Positions 33,051 to 46,315 of a stretch of DNA of 64,000 nucleotides are shown in pieces; positions within the stretch are counted from its first letter, which is position 1; the number at the start of each line of letters is the position of its first letter. The notes below the pieces were generated by a model. It saw only the letters and a list, made by a program, of their open reading frames with translations. It was not told the origin of the DNA and ran no database searches. Source of the stretch: Cyprinodon diabolis (Eukaryota; Chordata; Actinopteri; Cyprinodontiformes; Cyprinodontidae); the NCBI GenBank assembly GCA_030533445.1, contig CM060080.1, positions 36,346,380 through 36,410,379 on the forward strand, given 5' to 3'. The translations under genes and the position numbers were made by a program.

Positions 33051-33140
33051 AGAGAAGTTAACACGGAGGTAACGACCATGATCTTGCCTAACCAGCTCAC
33101 TGAAAAAGATAACAAAGCCCTCGGTCTGGGTTAAAACGTT

Positions 33141-35756
33141 GTGGATGACAAGTTGTATGTTATGGTTGCAGTGAACTTTTCCAAAAGGAAGAAGAAAATA
33201 CGCGTTGGTCAGGACCTGCTAAGAGAAGAAGTAAAGGGAGAAACCCCAAATCCTCTTACCAGAAGAGAACTGTTAAGTCAAGTCTCTGCTCTCTATGATC
33301 CACTTGGTCTTGTGACTCCTGTAAAGCAGAAAGGAGCTATTCTGGTTCGAAGGGCTTTTCAAGAAACAAAGCTAATGTATTGCACAAAAGACTCCTGGGA
33401 TGCTGCTCTGTCAAAAGAACTACGAGAGGATGCCATAAAGCTGCTAGAAGAATATGCTGACCTGAGCCATCTCAGATTCTTCAGATCCTTGACACCACCA
33501 GAGCCACATGCAGGTCCAATTGGCATCACATTTTCTGATGGCAGTGAGCATGCATATGGTGCTGTGTTGTACCTACGTTGGGAATGCACTGATGGTGTCA
33601 GTGTGAGGTTGGTTGAGTCTAAAGCCAAGCTGACTCCTCTCAACCGCAATGGAGACCCCGTGAAAGCTGAGATATGCGGAGCAGTCTTTGCAGCCCGGCT
33701 AAAGACCTATTTCCAGAAACATTGCCGAATCAAAGTTGAGAAGTGGTTCCATCTCGTTGACAGTCAAACTGTCTTGGGTGCAATACAGCGAGAGAGTTAT
33801 GGATATCAGACCTTCTTCGCCAACCGGGTTGGAGAGATCCAAAGCAGCACTAATGTCCAAGACTGGTGGTGGATTCCAGGATCAGCAAATATTGCAGATA
33901 TTATCACCAGAGGGGCAGGTCCTGCTTACTTAACCAAAGACTCAGAGTGGCAGTTGGGTCCAAGTTTCCTTCAACTTCCTGAAATTGAGTGGCCAAAGAA
34001 GTCTGCAAATGATGTTGCTGTGCAGGCAAGAGACAATGTTATAAAAATACAGAAGAAAACATTTGTTGCTGTACTTACCCGAAGTCAACTGAAAGAAGAA
34101 AATCCAATCAGAGTCCAGAGTAAACTGATCATCTCTAGGAGGCCGCCTGCAGCTGCAGTACCCCAGCAACTAGTGGACGTGAGCCACTTCAGCAGTTTGA
34201 GAAAACTGATAGGGGTAGTTGCATGGATTTGGAGAGCAGCAAAAAGGTTCCTGCATGTCAAGGTCACAGATAAAGAAAAGTGGGAGGTGGTCCCTTCATC
34301 TGGTGTCATTACAGTTGGCGAAAGAGAAGATGTGTTCAGAGACCTATGCCTGGCAGCACAAGAAGGTGTACAATTTCCAACTACAACAACTGATAGACTT
34401 GTCTACAAAGATGAAACAAGTGGGCTCTTGATGTGTGGCGGCAGAGTTCAGACTTTTAAGGAGGACCACAGAGCCATTCCTCTGTTGCCCTTCCAATCTT
34501 GGATCTCCACCCTTCTTGCCCGAGCAGCACACAGTGAAGGACATGATGGAGTGGCAGGAACTTTGCTGCGTATGCGGAAGAAAGCATGGGTCATCAGAGG
34601 ACGAGTCATTGCCAGAAAAGTTGTTGATGAGTGTGTACTGTGCAAAAAGATGAGAGCAAAAACCTGTCAGCAAAAAATGGGGGATCTGCCTGAAGAAAGG
34701 TCTAGTCCAAGTGCACCATTTCAGTTCATTTCTGTTGATTTGTTTGGCCCTTACCAAGTGAAAGATGACGTCAAGAAAAGAGTCAGCATGAAAGTTTGGG
34801 GTGTGTTGTTCTGCTGTATGTCAAGTAGAGCCATTCATGTTGAACTGGCAAACACGCTATCTACAGAGAGCTTCATACTTGCCTATCAGAGGTTTACGTC
34901 CATCAGAGGTCATCCCCAGAAGGTGTGGTCTGACCCAGGTACAAACTTTATTGGGGCAAAACCCATTCTGCAAGAAATGTATGCATACCTGAGGCAGCAA
35001 GACAAATTCTCACTTGAAGAGTATGCTGCAAAAAATGGGACTGACTGGACATGGAAAATTCTTCCAGCCGATTCACCACATCGCAACGGTGCAGCTGAAG
35101 CTGCTGTCAAGATCATTAAAAGAGCGTTCCAAAGTCTTGGCAGAGTGGAAGGCCTTACCTTCAGTGAGTTTCTTACGACAGTTAAGCTAGCTGCCAATCT
35201 AGCCAATGAAAGACCTATTGATGCTAGAGTACAGAGTCATGAAGATCGAACCCAGTACATCACTCCAAACACCCTGTTGCTCGGTCGAGCTACACAAAGT
35301 GGAGATTTCAAGACATTTGACTATACCACTTATCCCTTTAAAAGGCTGCAAGAAATACAAACTCAAGTTGACTACTTTTGGAGGTCCTGGAGTCAACTTG
35401 CAGGTCCCAACTTGTTTGTCCGTGGCAAATGGCATACTGCTGAAAGAAATGTTGCTATTGGCGATGTGGTCTGGCTCTGCGACCAAAACACGCTAAGAGG
35501 GCAATTCAAGATGGGTAGAGTTGTTGCTGTGAATCCTGATTGCAAGGGCATAGTCCGGGATGTTTATGTGAAAGTTTCTCCAAGTGGGTATAGTTCAGGA
35601 AATGCACCCAAACCTCCTGTGAAATGTTCTGGATTGGTGAAGGAGGTTCCGGGCACCATACTCCATCGGGACGTCCGGCGCCTGGTAGTGCTCATCCCAG
35701 CAGAAGACCAAGCAGAGGGAACCAGCTTAATTAAAAAATGCGATCTTCCCAGGTAA
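33141..35756 (+). pseudogene. BEL/Pao RNase H-integrase part of pol
   Basis: 871 codons in the same frame as the upstream part, which is separated only by two in-frame stops (33048-33050 TGA and about 33132-33134 TAA). The region has the peptidase-A17-family pol segment with RNase H (ITFSDGSEHAYGAV, HLVDSQTVLGAI), an H2C2 zinc-binding integrase head (HSEGHDGV ... CVLCKKM), and the integrase core with the acidic triad D533 (SVDLFGP), D598 (SDPGTNF) and E653 (HRNGAAEA). A C-terminal DUF5641-like piece (GDVVWLCDQN) follows. The catalytic residues are intact, so the damage is limited to the breaks upstream. Confidence 0.9.
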
Positions 35757-35780
35757 AACCTTGCAAGATCGAGTGGGAGG

Positions 35781-36567
35781 TGTTGCGCAGATCTGCTCAT
35801 TACTTCAGATTGAGGGTGCATGAACAGACATTTGTGTGTGCACATACACACACACATTTCAGTGTGCCACTCTGCAGCACTTCTTAGCAGGTGAAAGAAA
35901 TCTGGCCCAATCAGCAGCACCCTCAACTCAGGTAATAAGGAATCCACAAACAGCATTACTGGTTTTGCAACAGAGCTGAGGAAGGCAAACACAGCCTCCA
36001 AAGCAGCATTTCATGGAAAAGGACTTTAAAGGACTACCGGTAAGCCATTAACTGGGCTCAATTGATTGCAATTTAACTGTAGTTTCAGATTAGAGAATTT
36101 AAATGCAGAATTTATGGAAGTAAAAGTTTGCACTGCTAGTTTTACAGTTTGGTTCCACTAAATGTATCTTAAGAATTCTAATGTTAAAACTTATGTCCTA
36201 AGAAAAAGAAGAAAATGTAATTCTAAAATGTTTGGTTTTGTTTGGTTCAAATAGCCAGCCAACCAATACACCAGATATGGAATTGAATAATTTAATACTT
36301 GAATTTATGGTTAAAATCATAAAAGAAATGTATGTTTAAGATTAAAAATTGAATTAGTCATTAAGATAATTATAAACTTTGAACCAAATGTTTAAAATGT
36401 ATGTTAAAGTATTTTGTATGTGTTTTGTAGGTTTTTCACCTGCTCTGCTCTGATCTGTTTATTGGTTCTCACTCATTGGTGAAAATAAAAAGACTGAGTG
36501 AATTCCTGATGTCTTCAAGTCCTCCTTTTCAAGTGTAGGAAGCCATGAAATTATAGGACACTTGACA
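35781..36567 (+). repeat. 3' LTR of the BEL/Pao element
   Basis: 787 bp, starting TGTTGCGCAG directly after the polypurine tract and ending CACTTGACA. Poly(A) signal AATAAA at 36484-36489. Nearly identical to the 5' LTR. Confidence 0.95.
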
Positions 36568-38692
36568 CTGTGTTGGCACTCTTATTGCCAACATTTGAAA
36601 CATTCAATGTCATATTTAACATGAGAACCCTCTAATTAAATATTTGTCCATATGACTCAGTAAAATACAAACATCTTTTACAAAAGAATAAGAACAAAGG
36701 ACATTTCTCTTAATCCAATTCAGTCATTTTAGTTAACCTTCACTGTGTCCAATATACATTTTCAGAATAATCTGCTAGACATTCCTTCTTAGCCTGCCAT
36801 CAGAACCTTATTGCAGGTCTTTTGTTTGGACAAGTTTGACTTAAAACTACCTTTTTGAACAGAGATACCACTGAGGGCCCAGGGTTTCTTATTCTTCTCT
36901 CCTTCCACCCGCTCCATTTTGTGAGCGTCACTTTGCACGGCTGTGACAGCCCAGATGGTGTCTGGGTATTCTTTGCGTGGAATGGCGGGTTGAAGGGTAG
37001 CCACTCAGATAGCTCTATCTGCGTGCAGCATAACTCTCTTATCATGCTGCACGGGGGGGGGGGACGTGACTCAAACTTGTGTAGGTAAATAGAAAGCATG
37101 TGAAATATTTTTCCATTGAACAGATGAAGAGCACAAGGTCACCCTTGAACTAGTGTGACAGTAAAACTATTAAAAACCTTTGACCTAATGGTACTTGATT
37201 AGAAATCATGCTTCTACTCTTAAGAAATGTTACCCTTTTATTACCAAAGTTATGTTTTGTTACTTTAAATCCCACTAAGATTTATTTAAAGGCTATCCAA
37301 TTAAGATGTCCTAAAAAAAAAACTTCATACCCACTGGGCTTCAGCCCTCTTTAGTAAAATGCGGTGATGGCAGCATGATGCTGTGGGAATTAGCAGATAT
37401 AGCGAAGATAACTTCTATGAGCCTGTGAAAAATATCCCTCCTTCCAGCTGAACAACAACCTTAAACAAACAGGAAGATCAACAATGGAATGACTTAAATC
37501 CAATTTAATATCTGGGATAAGACAGGAAAGCACATTCCACAATCCTCCATTTCTGACTGGAAATAAAAGATTTCAGGTTTTCAATTTAGTCCCTAGAGGT
37601 GAAAAGAAGGTCGCAGGAAGACCTGCAGCTGGAACTGCTGCAAACACTGAAACAGATTAACATGCCACACTTTTCAAGTTTCCATTTATATAAAACTTTC
37701 TGAACCATGCACTGCTTCCCTTTATTTATATATGTCTTCCTGTCGTCTATCTCACTGATGTCACTGATGTTTATGTAAAATAATCACAATAAATAATGAG
37801 TAGAGTAACGTTCTGCTAAAGTCCCAATTCCACCAATGGATGTTTTCTCAGTATATTCAGAGAAGAGGCCCTGAGTTCTCTACAATGATGCCATTCTACA
37901 GGTCTCCCTCCTTCTGCTCAGTATCAGCCCTCCACAGAACACTCTTATCAGCACGGGGACGCTCCACCCACCACCAGGGGATCCCCTTATCACCATGGCA
38001 CACATTACCTAGACAGAACTACGGCCTAAAAACCTCTTTACATGCCGCTCAAACTCCCATCCCCAACCTGTCAGCTTTGAACAAACATATACCTTCTAAT
38101 CTTGTCTGAAGACTGACTCCACTTGGCTGGTAAACGCTAATAGCAGTAAATTAAGTGTGTGTGCACTGCGGCGTACCATCTACAAGGAGATAGCTCATGT
38201 AGCTTTATTTGGAGGTGTACAGACTAAAAGGCCAGTAGTTAATGGAGACTAGGATGAGGTGTCCTTTTAGTGTCCTTGAGGACAAATATTCCTAACACAC
38301 CTGCTCCCTGAGCATATGTTATCCTGTCGGAGGGAAGATGCTGAGTAGGATAGCAGCGTACCACCAGCATCATATTATGATCCGTGTGGTCCTTAGCTTC
38401 GTCATCAGATTACAGCTCTATTGCAGTTTGTTTTCAGCACACTATAAAATAGTGTAATTGGAGGGAAAAAAACTCATAATCCCAGGGGATATCTGTTTTT
38501 TTTTTTTTTTTTTAATACATAAACATTTCTTAATAATAATCACAAACTAATAACTGCTGGGCTATAAACCCTGGATTGGTTTACAATGTTTTGACTCTGT
38601 TGGAGAAGAGTCTGTAAGAATATCAAATGGTTGGATGGTAAAACTAGTCTGTATAAAAATGTGGAAGAAAGAGGTTTGGGTTCTAGACTTAC

Positions 38693-38770
38693 TGGAGTGG
38701 CCTTTTTGATGGGGGCTCCCTCTGGAACCAGCTTCCTTTGGACCTCCACGCCATCAGCAACCATTAGCAT
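38693..38770 (-). CDS. Orphan candidate first coding exon
   Basis: ATG at 38770 opens 26 codons (MLMVADGVEVQRKLVPEGAP then IKKATP), followed by a consensus donor, CTCCA|GTAAGTC, at phase 0. I do not recognise the peptide. Phase 0 does not fit sptb exon 2, so it is not a further alternative start for that exon directly. It could be a 5' exon of an unidentified gene, a fragment of a repeat, or chance. Confidence 0.25.
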
Positions 38771-38890
38771 GTTACTTTATAACTGAGTGACTTTGTTTTT
38801 TCTGATCCATTTGAGTGTTTTCATGATTTTACTGTTATGTGTTTTGATCATCTTGTTTGGAAAAGAACTTTTATCATGAATTAATAAATC

Positions 38891-38994
38891 AATGAATGAA
38901 TGAGTATATGAATGAGTGAATGAATGAGTGAATTATTCAATGAATAAATGCATGAGTGAAATATTGAATGTGTTTGAATGAATTAGTGAATGAT
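38891..38994. repeat. Degenerate (TGAA)n tandem repeat
   Basis: Repeated AATGAATGAGTGAATGAATG-like units with substitutions, continuing more loosely to about 38994. Confidence 0.85.
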
Positions 38995-41746
38995 CACATT
39001 AATCTAGTAAATAATGAATTATTAATTGCAGTAAACAGATTCTTAAAGATCAGATGCTGATAAATAACACACTCAGAGCAGTAATTAAGCTGAAAATGTA
39101 CAATATATACATTTTGCATGTTAGAGGGATAAACCTACTTTGTTGTAAATTTGGCCCTTCCCAGGACCCTTTAGCTTTTAGCTTCAGTTGGTTCAAATTT
39201 TGTATGACAAAATATCTCCGTTACATCACCTTTTTCTATTATTTAGCAAAACAAAATTAATTAACAGATGAATCCATTGGCTAAATAAATAGTTAGGGTT
39301 AGATATATTTAGAATTTACTTTACTTTAGCTAAAGAAAAAGTAGATAAAGGTACTATAGATGGAAACTATTTACACACACTGTTATATAGGCTTTTTCAT
39401 TTTAATCAAAACAAAAAAATTAATCATTAGAATTTAGACACAAATTTGTTATTTGCTTTTTTTGTTATTCGGATATTTTTCATGCCGAAATGAACAGAAA
39501 ATAAAATGCATCCATCCATCTATTATCTTGGTGTAGAGTTGGGGTTCCTCTGTGGTAAAATCCTGAACATATGGTTCAGGATTTTAAGGTTTAAAGCAAA
39601 TGGAGAAGAATATACTATATATAATGTCTTCAATTGTCCTAATGAAGACATAAAACACAGCAGTCAACAAACTCCCCTCTAACTGAAAATATGAAAACTG
39701 CTTTCTGCATAAAGAAGCTAAATTCTGTCTAAAATGTCTTAGTTTAAGGCTTTCAGCTTAATATTAGGTACAGTATGGCACCAACACCAGCTGTGCTTCT
39801 CCAAATACAGAGCAGATTTAAGAATATAAGATTGGCTAATAAAATGTATTTACTTTTTTTATGGCTAAAGAATTCATATCATATCTGTCATTGAGCCCCA
39901 GAGAAGCTGTGGCTACAATGTAGCTTGCCACCATCAGTGTGTGCTTGAATGGTTAAATGACTGAATGTAGGGTAAGAAAAAAAAATGCTTTGGTCAGGTC
40001 TCCTGACCTGAACAGGCCCTTTACCATTGGCTAAATATGGCACAGCTGACACACAAAAAATATCTGAATCTATTAATAGCCTTCACAAATAAAAGATATG
40101 GAGCAAAAATGAGCACATGCACAGTTTTGTAGCATAACAGACAAGTGTTTTAGTCTGGATAATTTTACAGAGGGTAGAAAACATAGACAGAGGCGATAAA
40201 AATGCCAACTGGAATCCTGCAGATACCCGAGAGTTGCCTCACCATGGAGCACTGTTGTTGATTTTATAACAGTATTGCAGTAAGAATTCATATTTGGCTT
40301 TTAATGGAAACAGTATGAAATAATAATTAGGCTCAACAACAACAAGAAACCACAAGTAAGCTTTGCATGCTTAAGTCTCACTGGTATTTACTGTATCTGC
40401 ATCTATTTCTGTAGTTTTTAAAAATAGCTGTTATGCAAACAGCAAAGCACCACCTGAAGCCTAACTTAAGCTTTGAAGAAAGAAAAAATGAAAGCCTTGC
40501 TCCAGCTGTATACCGATTCCCAATCTGCACCTTAAGCAGAAAAAAAAACATTTTACACAGCAGGAGGAAAATGCATTGTTGTGAAAAGTCCAGAATTGGA
40601 CCAGGAATAAATAAGAGAGTGACGCATGGGAGTGGCCAAAGACAAGTGACCCGAAGTGTGGACATGTGTGAGAGAAACTGAGTCGAGCTGGGTCACTTTG
40701 CTGCTCACAAAACCAACAATGGTAAGCCGAAGCTCATAAACTTGAATATTTAGAAGCTATTAGGAAAAATCTGGACTGAATACTGATTGTGTAGATAAAG
40801 CCTTTTTAGCTGTGCTTGGTATATTTTTGTCTGTGGCAAGATAGAGCTCAATCCATAGCTACACAGTGAAGGGTAAACGGAATCAATGGTAAATTATGTC
40901 TGGAGAGTGTTTACACTACAGGCTCTGCTAGTCCTGACAGAGCAACACACTCACACATGTCCTTCTAGGGAAATAAGAAGGAACTCCTTTTTTTAAAGGA
41001 CATATTTCCTTTAAATTCCAATAAAATGTTTACAATAAAGAGTGGAACATTTATAACTGGGGTCTTATTTGGAAGAGAAAGAAAAAAAAGAGTTTTATCC
41101 AGAAATATGTAAGCATTTAGATTGTAAACACTGTTCTTCACCTGGGTTTTCCCCTAGAATAGATTGTACTCAATCGGCCACTTCTTAGAGATTCCAAGCA
41201 TTTAAACTATAGAAAAATAAATAAGCAGAGAAATAGGAGTAAACTATGTCTTAAATAAGAAGTGGAAACAAAGAGATGGCCTGATAAGGATCCACTGGGA
41301 GTGGGAGGAATAAAAGGTTTTTCTTGAGATTTGGAAAAGACAAGTTTAAAACATATAGCTCAAAGAATAATAAATAACAAGATTGAATGAGGAAGATAAT
41401 GGAAACCTAAAACTGAAATAAATTTGAGACATAACTATTTCCCTATTGGGCCCCTTTGAATGCCCTTACACTGACCTAAGTATCATATTAATAAAAACAC
41501 TATTTCTAAATATAATCTGAGATTATTTAAAATTTTTAATACGTTATCCATATTTAGGTGACTAATCATTCGTGTTTTTGAACCAAAACTAACCATACTT
41601 TTAAATATCTGAGTAAGCTTCTTTATTAAATAAAATAAAAAACAATGCTTTTTCCTTAGATTATGACGTTTTTATTAACCGTTAATTAAAAATGCAAGAA
41701 GTAAAACTTTTAAAACTTTTACCAAGTAAACTTCTTCAAAGGTTGA

Positions 41747-41754
41747 TGACGTCA
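41747..41754. promoter_or_regulatory. Consensus CRE site TGACGTCA
   Basis: A perfect palindromic cAMP-response element, followed by GTAAGG and, within 50 bp, a CpG-containing stretch (GCGCATTTTATCACCGCGCG). It lies at the left end of a GC-richer zone (about 41.74-42.54 kb) upstream of sptb. It could belong to a distal sptb promoter; the match is visible, the function is inferred. Confidence 0.35.
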
Positions 41755-42389
41755 CGTAAGGCTTGTTTTTGCGCATTTTATCACCGCGCGCTGATGGGGC
41801 CTTTTTGCGGCACCAGATAAACTGGAAACTAAATAGTTCACAGGATAGTTTTTGTCTAGAAGTTAACTATTCTGAGTTAAACACCAAAGTTAATACTAAC
41901 AGAAAAAAAAAAAAAACGTGTCTTTAAAAAACGGCCCCTGAATAAAAGCGCAGGAGGTTAACAGGTGGTTCAAGTTGACGCAACTACAGCAGTGTTAACA
42001 GATTAAAAATAAGGGTTTTTATGAGGAAAGTCACTTATTTGAATCACTTTATATTGACTTACTTAATTGTTGTGGTTGATGTCCTCTCTAAAGTGTCTCC
42101 CTGCCAGTGAACCAATTATAATCCCATTGAAGGCTGCAGGTCAGAGCGCGTGGAGGAGTCACTGTGCGAAGAGGAGGAGGAGGAAGGCACGGTCCTGCAC
42201 GGGGGATGAGGGAGAGGGGATGGAGGCATGGAGCGCTCCACTGTCATTCCGAAACTTAGCGACTGACCCACCCTGCAGAGTTAAAAATAAAGCTGGCGCA
42301 TCCAATACATGATCTGAGCGCGCAGAGGACGGACATTCCTGACAAGAGCTGGCCTCTCTAAATGGTAGAGACACTTCTGATCTCCTCAC

Positions 42390-42392
<3 letters not shown>

Positions 42393-42420
<28 letters not shown>

Positions 42421-42435
42421 ACCCCCCCCACCCCC
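42393..42435. repeat. Poly-C tract (poly-G on minus strand)
   Basis: A run of 28 C, then A, 8 C, A and 5 C. The minus strand is a G-run able to form G-quadruplexes. Such runs are also error-prone in assembly. Confidence 0.95.
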
Positions 42436-42643
42436 ACTCTACAGCCCAGCCCAGCAAGGGCTCTAATCGCGCCCTCACATCAGCCAAACACCCGCCCACC
42501 CTGACAGACCCTCACAGAACCTCTGGCTCCAGGCGCAGGACAAAGAAGAGCAACCTAGGCAGCAGGGAGCTTTCCATTAAAGTTATCAGGCTGGAATCTT
42601 TTAAAGGCATAATAATGCTGCTGCAGGTGCATTAATATTCAGT

Positions 42644-43160
42644 TTCAATTCAATTCAGTTTATTTATATAGCGCCAATTCACAACACATATCATCTCAAG
42701 GCACTTTACAGTTCAACCAGATCATCCAGTCAAATTGATTCAAAGTTTTCTATCTAAGGAAAACCAGTTGATTGCACTGACTCATTGACTCAAATACAAT
42801 CCCTCACACTAAGCATGCTTGTAGCGACAGTGGAGAGGAAAAACTCCCTTTTAACAAGAAGAAACCTCCAGCAGAACCAGGCTCAGTGTGAGCGGCCATC
42901 TGCTGAGGCCGACTGGGGTTCAAGGAGACAGAAGCAGAGACACAAAAAGCAGCTGTAAAAGGCGGCCCCGTCCAGGAAACACACAGCCAGGCAGACGAGC
43001 TCCGAGCCAGCTCCCATGCCAGAGGATGAAGAGAGCACATCCAGCCAGTCACAGTCAGAGAAACAGGACTACACTGGGAAACAGGCCGATCTCCAGCATC
43101 TATAAACATGGGTGTTGATGGCAGCAGCACAGCTGATATTTCTCTCCAGGATGGCGTCAC
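42644..43160. repeat. Dispersed fish repeat (TTTATTTATATAGCGCCAAT type)
   Basis: It begins TTCAATTCAGTTTATTTATA, continues through CTCAAGGCACTTTACAGTTC and GGAAAAACTCCCTTTTAACA, and a CCATCTGCTGAGGCCGACTG block. I know this wording as an abundant teleost interspersed repeat. The class is not assigned; there are no clear terminal repeats. Confidence 0.7.
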
Positions 43161-43996
43161 AATACAAGAATAAAATAAACTATCCGAGCAATAGTATTTT
43201 TACAAGGTAAAAGCTGGGAAACACATGAATAAAGAAGAATCCAAACAGTCTGAGACCAAAAAAACTATGATTATTAAGATATATTTTTGGAACTGACTTT
43301 TCTTTTGAATTTTAATGATCAAACAAGATCAAAGTTCAGGTAATCTTGTAGGAACCTGATGCACATGTTCATATCATAAAAAATACATGCTCAAATGGCC
43401 AAAGTGTTTTTTAAAAAGCACAAACCCTGCTAAAATGTTATGAGGAAGAGAAAGTTTTTCCAGTATTTTTTTTTTTCTATATGACAAATATACTAGTTTA
43501 TTTAACTTAACAAAGAAGTTTTTGAGTTTATAAGAAATTAAAAGCTGTGATTCCCCACATAGGGAAAACATCTTGAAAAACTTTAAGATCCTTTTGATTC
43601 AGTCTCAATGTTCCTTACACTAAAATTGTAACAAATTTTGGTTTTCCTGCAGTAGTTTTCTTGTTTTAACCTTTAACAAAAGCCATAGTTTCCAGATAGG
43701 TTAAGGGAAGATTTTTTTAAAGGTGTCAGTTGAAGATTTCAAAGAAAAATAAAATATAAAAAAATCCCACAATTTCATATGTAAAACCCATTGTAATTCA
43801 GGTGTTCACAAATGATTGGAGAAGCCATGGGACAATGGTTACATTAGATTAGAACAAATGGGCATTCAACCATAACCCTGCAAGAGACTGTATATCTAGT
43901 GTTCTACATGAGACTGTCATGTATTGACATACATCTGGACCAAGGAACAGAGCTCAGAAACAAATTCATTTTTTTAAGTAAATAATCTTCCCAAAC

Positions 43997-44139
<143 letters not shown>

Positions 44140-44151
44140 CACAGTGAACTG

Positions 44152-44863
44152 TAATGATCAGAACAGATGGACCCAGAATTAAAATCAGACAACCAGTGTG
44201 AAAGTTTAACACAGTTTATTAAAAGGAAATAGTTGAAGGTGGTGTCAGCGACTAGGGCAGGAACTTCTGGGAAGAGAGACAAAAGATTAGTGAACAGGTT
44301 ATCTTTATGATGTGCATCAATCACAAACGTAATGGCCACTGTAACTTTCTCTGGAAAGAACCACAAGGTGAGGTTAGAGCTGGCTGACAGTAGCGCTGAT
44401 GTTGCTGTCACTGGTCAGGAAGTCCAAGAGAATAACTCCAGCTGAGTTACGTTGATCCGAGGTCAGGCAGAGGGTCAGAACCGTGATGACAATAGTAGGC
44501 AGGAGGAACAGGAGGGCAAACCAGAATCCATAGTCTGGGGCAAAGTCCAGGGTCAGAGCCATGTGATCAGGAGTCTAATGAAGCATCAGAGGGGAATCCA
44601 GGACGAGGTCAAGAAACAGTTCCAGGTTTGCCAATGTGAAGGCTGACAAACAGATCAGGTCCAGCAAACAGGCAGGAAGTCAGGAATCAGATTTCACCAA
44701 TGGCTTGAAATAATCTGGCACTGCTATTTGGTCTGAAAGCTGGTTATTTGCTAATAGGAGCAGGCGTACCAGATGAGTAGTAATGAGAATGGGGCAGAGC
44801 TGAGCAGGTGAGTCCTGTGAGGAATCAGACCAGCATCAGGGCTGAGATCATGACAGGACCCGG
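44152..44863. mobile_element. 712 bp retroposon with 17 bp target duplication
   Basis: Flanked by TCATACACAGTGAACTG (44135-44151) and TCATACACAGGGAACTG (44864-44880), 17 bp direct repeats with one mismatch. Such a long duplication points to target-primed reverse transcription (LINE/SINE type). On the minus strand there is an AATAAA-like signal near 44217. Open frames inside are short and unrecognised. Confidence 0.7.
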
Positions 44864-45074
44864 TCATACACAGGGAACTGATTGTGGCTTTATCCTCTCT
44901 GGTTTTATCTTTCTTCAGTTCTACTGAAGTTTTGGTCAAGACTAGTGAGATTAATAGATAGCTGGAAATATCAGACTGTCTTAGCCCCAAAGCCCCCTTT
45001 GAGGTTTCTGCTAGAAAGTACATATTAATTATTATAAAAAGCATGAAACCTGGACAGAATTTTGGTTACAAGTA

Positions 45075-46270
45075 TTTATTTGAGTATAAAAAATGCCACA
45101 ATGACAGGTAATAATAGACAGTTAGTGACAAAAGGCTTAAGAATTATTGCAAAATGACTGTACAACAGAGTGCCCAAATATAAATAGATTTTAACAAAGA
45201 AATGACACAACGCAAAATATTTGCAGATAAAAATATATATTTTACAACAAATCATATCTGAGTTCCTTCAATTTCTTCCTCTTTGGTTGTTGTGAGACCA
45301 GGAAAGCCTCCCAGACCTTCAATTTAAATATTATGGCTTCATATGATGATACAGTTGAACCAACAGCAACCGAGACATCACCAGTCTCCAGCATAGCTTA
45401 AAATAAACCTCACCTTCTTTATCTGAGGTGTAGAACAAGCATTCTGCATGCAGATGTAAAACACAACATTGTGCTACGCTCTTTAAAGAAGCATTATAAT
45501 TATACACAGGCTTTATGAACAAAAAATGATTCAGAAAAACTCCTTTCTTCCTTTTTCTGGAGCTTGTCAGCGTATTACAAACCTCACCAGCTGGCTTCTC
45601 AGTTTAATGTCCATCTCTTTATTATTACCCTTAATTCATTACATCCAAAACATTTGACACTTTCTGTTTAGTTTCCTACAGAGAGCTGGTTAACATTTCC
45701 AGTGCTCTTAGACAAACACATTACATTTGAAAGCTCCTGAGTTTTATTCCTCCAGGAGGTGTTTGATTCTTAGCTGCTGCTTTCTGACACACATGGACCA
45801 AACATGCGCTCCAATTTTTCGCTAAAGAACCGCAGTGAAGCGTTTGAAATCAATTTTTAGCTTAAATTAAGGTCAATAATGGAAAACTATGCCTCACTTG
45901 AAAATGAAATGACATATTTAAGGAGCAGTTTTCCTTTGGTTATCATTCTCTGAAACAATGGAGGTGCTTGTATGTGTGTGACCATGCCTATCAATCAATT
46001 ATCAGCAATAAATAAATTAAACAATGGAACTGCATGTTGTACCCAATGCATATTCAATTCATGCAAATATTATATATTACAATAAAGTCATGTTTTGCTG
46101 CAAAGTATCATTAAAACTGTAGCTGTTTGCAAAGTGACGATGGTGCTCACCTCCTTTTGATCGTCAGAAGTGAGCTAGACACCAAAGTCATTAAATAAAG
46201 TTTATACTTTGGATGCATCTTTGGTAAAATACAATGTTGATAGCGTTTCTATACAAATATAAAAACATGA

Positions 46271-46315
<45 letters not shown>

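Larger units (their letters stand above)
28850..36567 (+). mobile_element. BEL/Pao LTR retrotransposon, full length, coding region broken
   Basis: A 7,718 bp element: 787 bp LTR, leader, gag-protease-RT frame, RNase H-integrase frame, polypurine tract GAGTGGGAGG (35771-35780), 787 bp LTR. Domain order Gag-PR-RT-RH-IN with a peptidase-A17/DUF1758-like protease and a DUF1759-like Gag is that of the BEL/Pao clade. The LTRs differ at only two positions that I could see, so the insertion is young. No matching 5 bp target duplication: left flank ATATC, right flank CTGTG. No env-like frame. It lies upstream of sptb, in opposite orientation. Confidence 0.93.

Noticed and set aside
29814..35756. Programmed readthrough or frameshift joining the two BEL frames
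   Set aside because: Both parts are in one frame but are separated by two different stops 85 bp apart; a single recoding event cannot explain that, so they are treated as mutations.
35564..36001. Minus-strand frame across the 3' LTR, with a sister frame in the 5' LTR (28822-29070)
   Set aside because: The same antisense peptide occurs in both LTRs only because the LTRs are copies; there is no homology or start context to support a gene.
38891..38994. CRISPR-like regular repeats
   Set aside because: Short degenerate TGAA units with no spacers, in a vertebrate genome.
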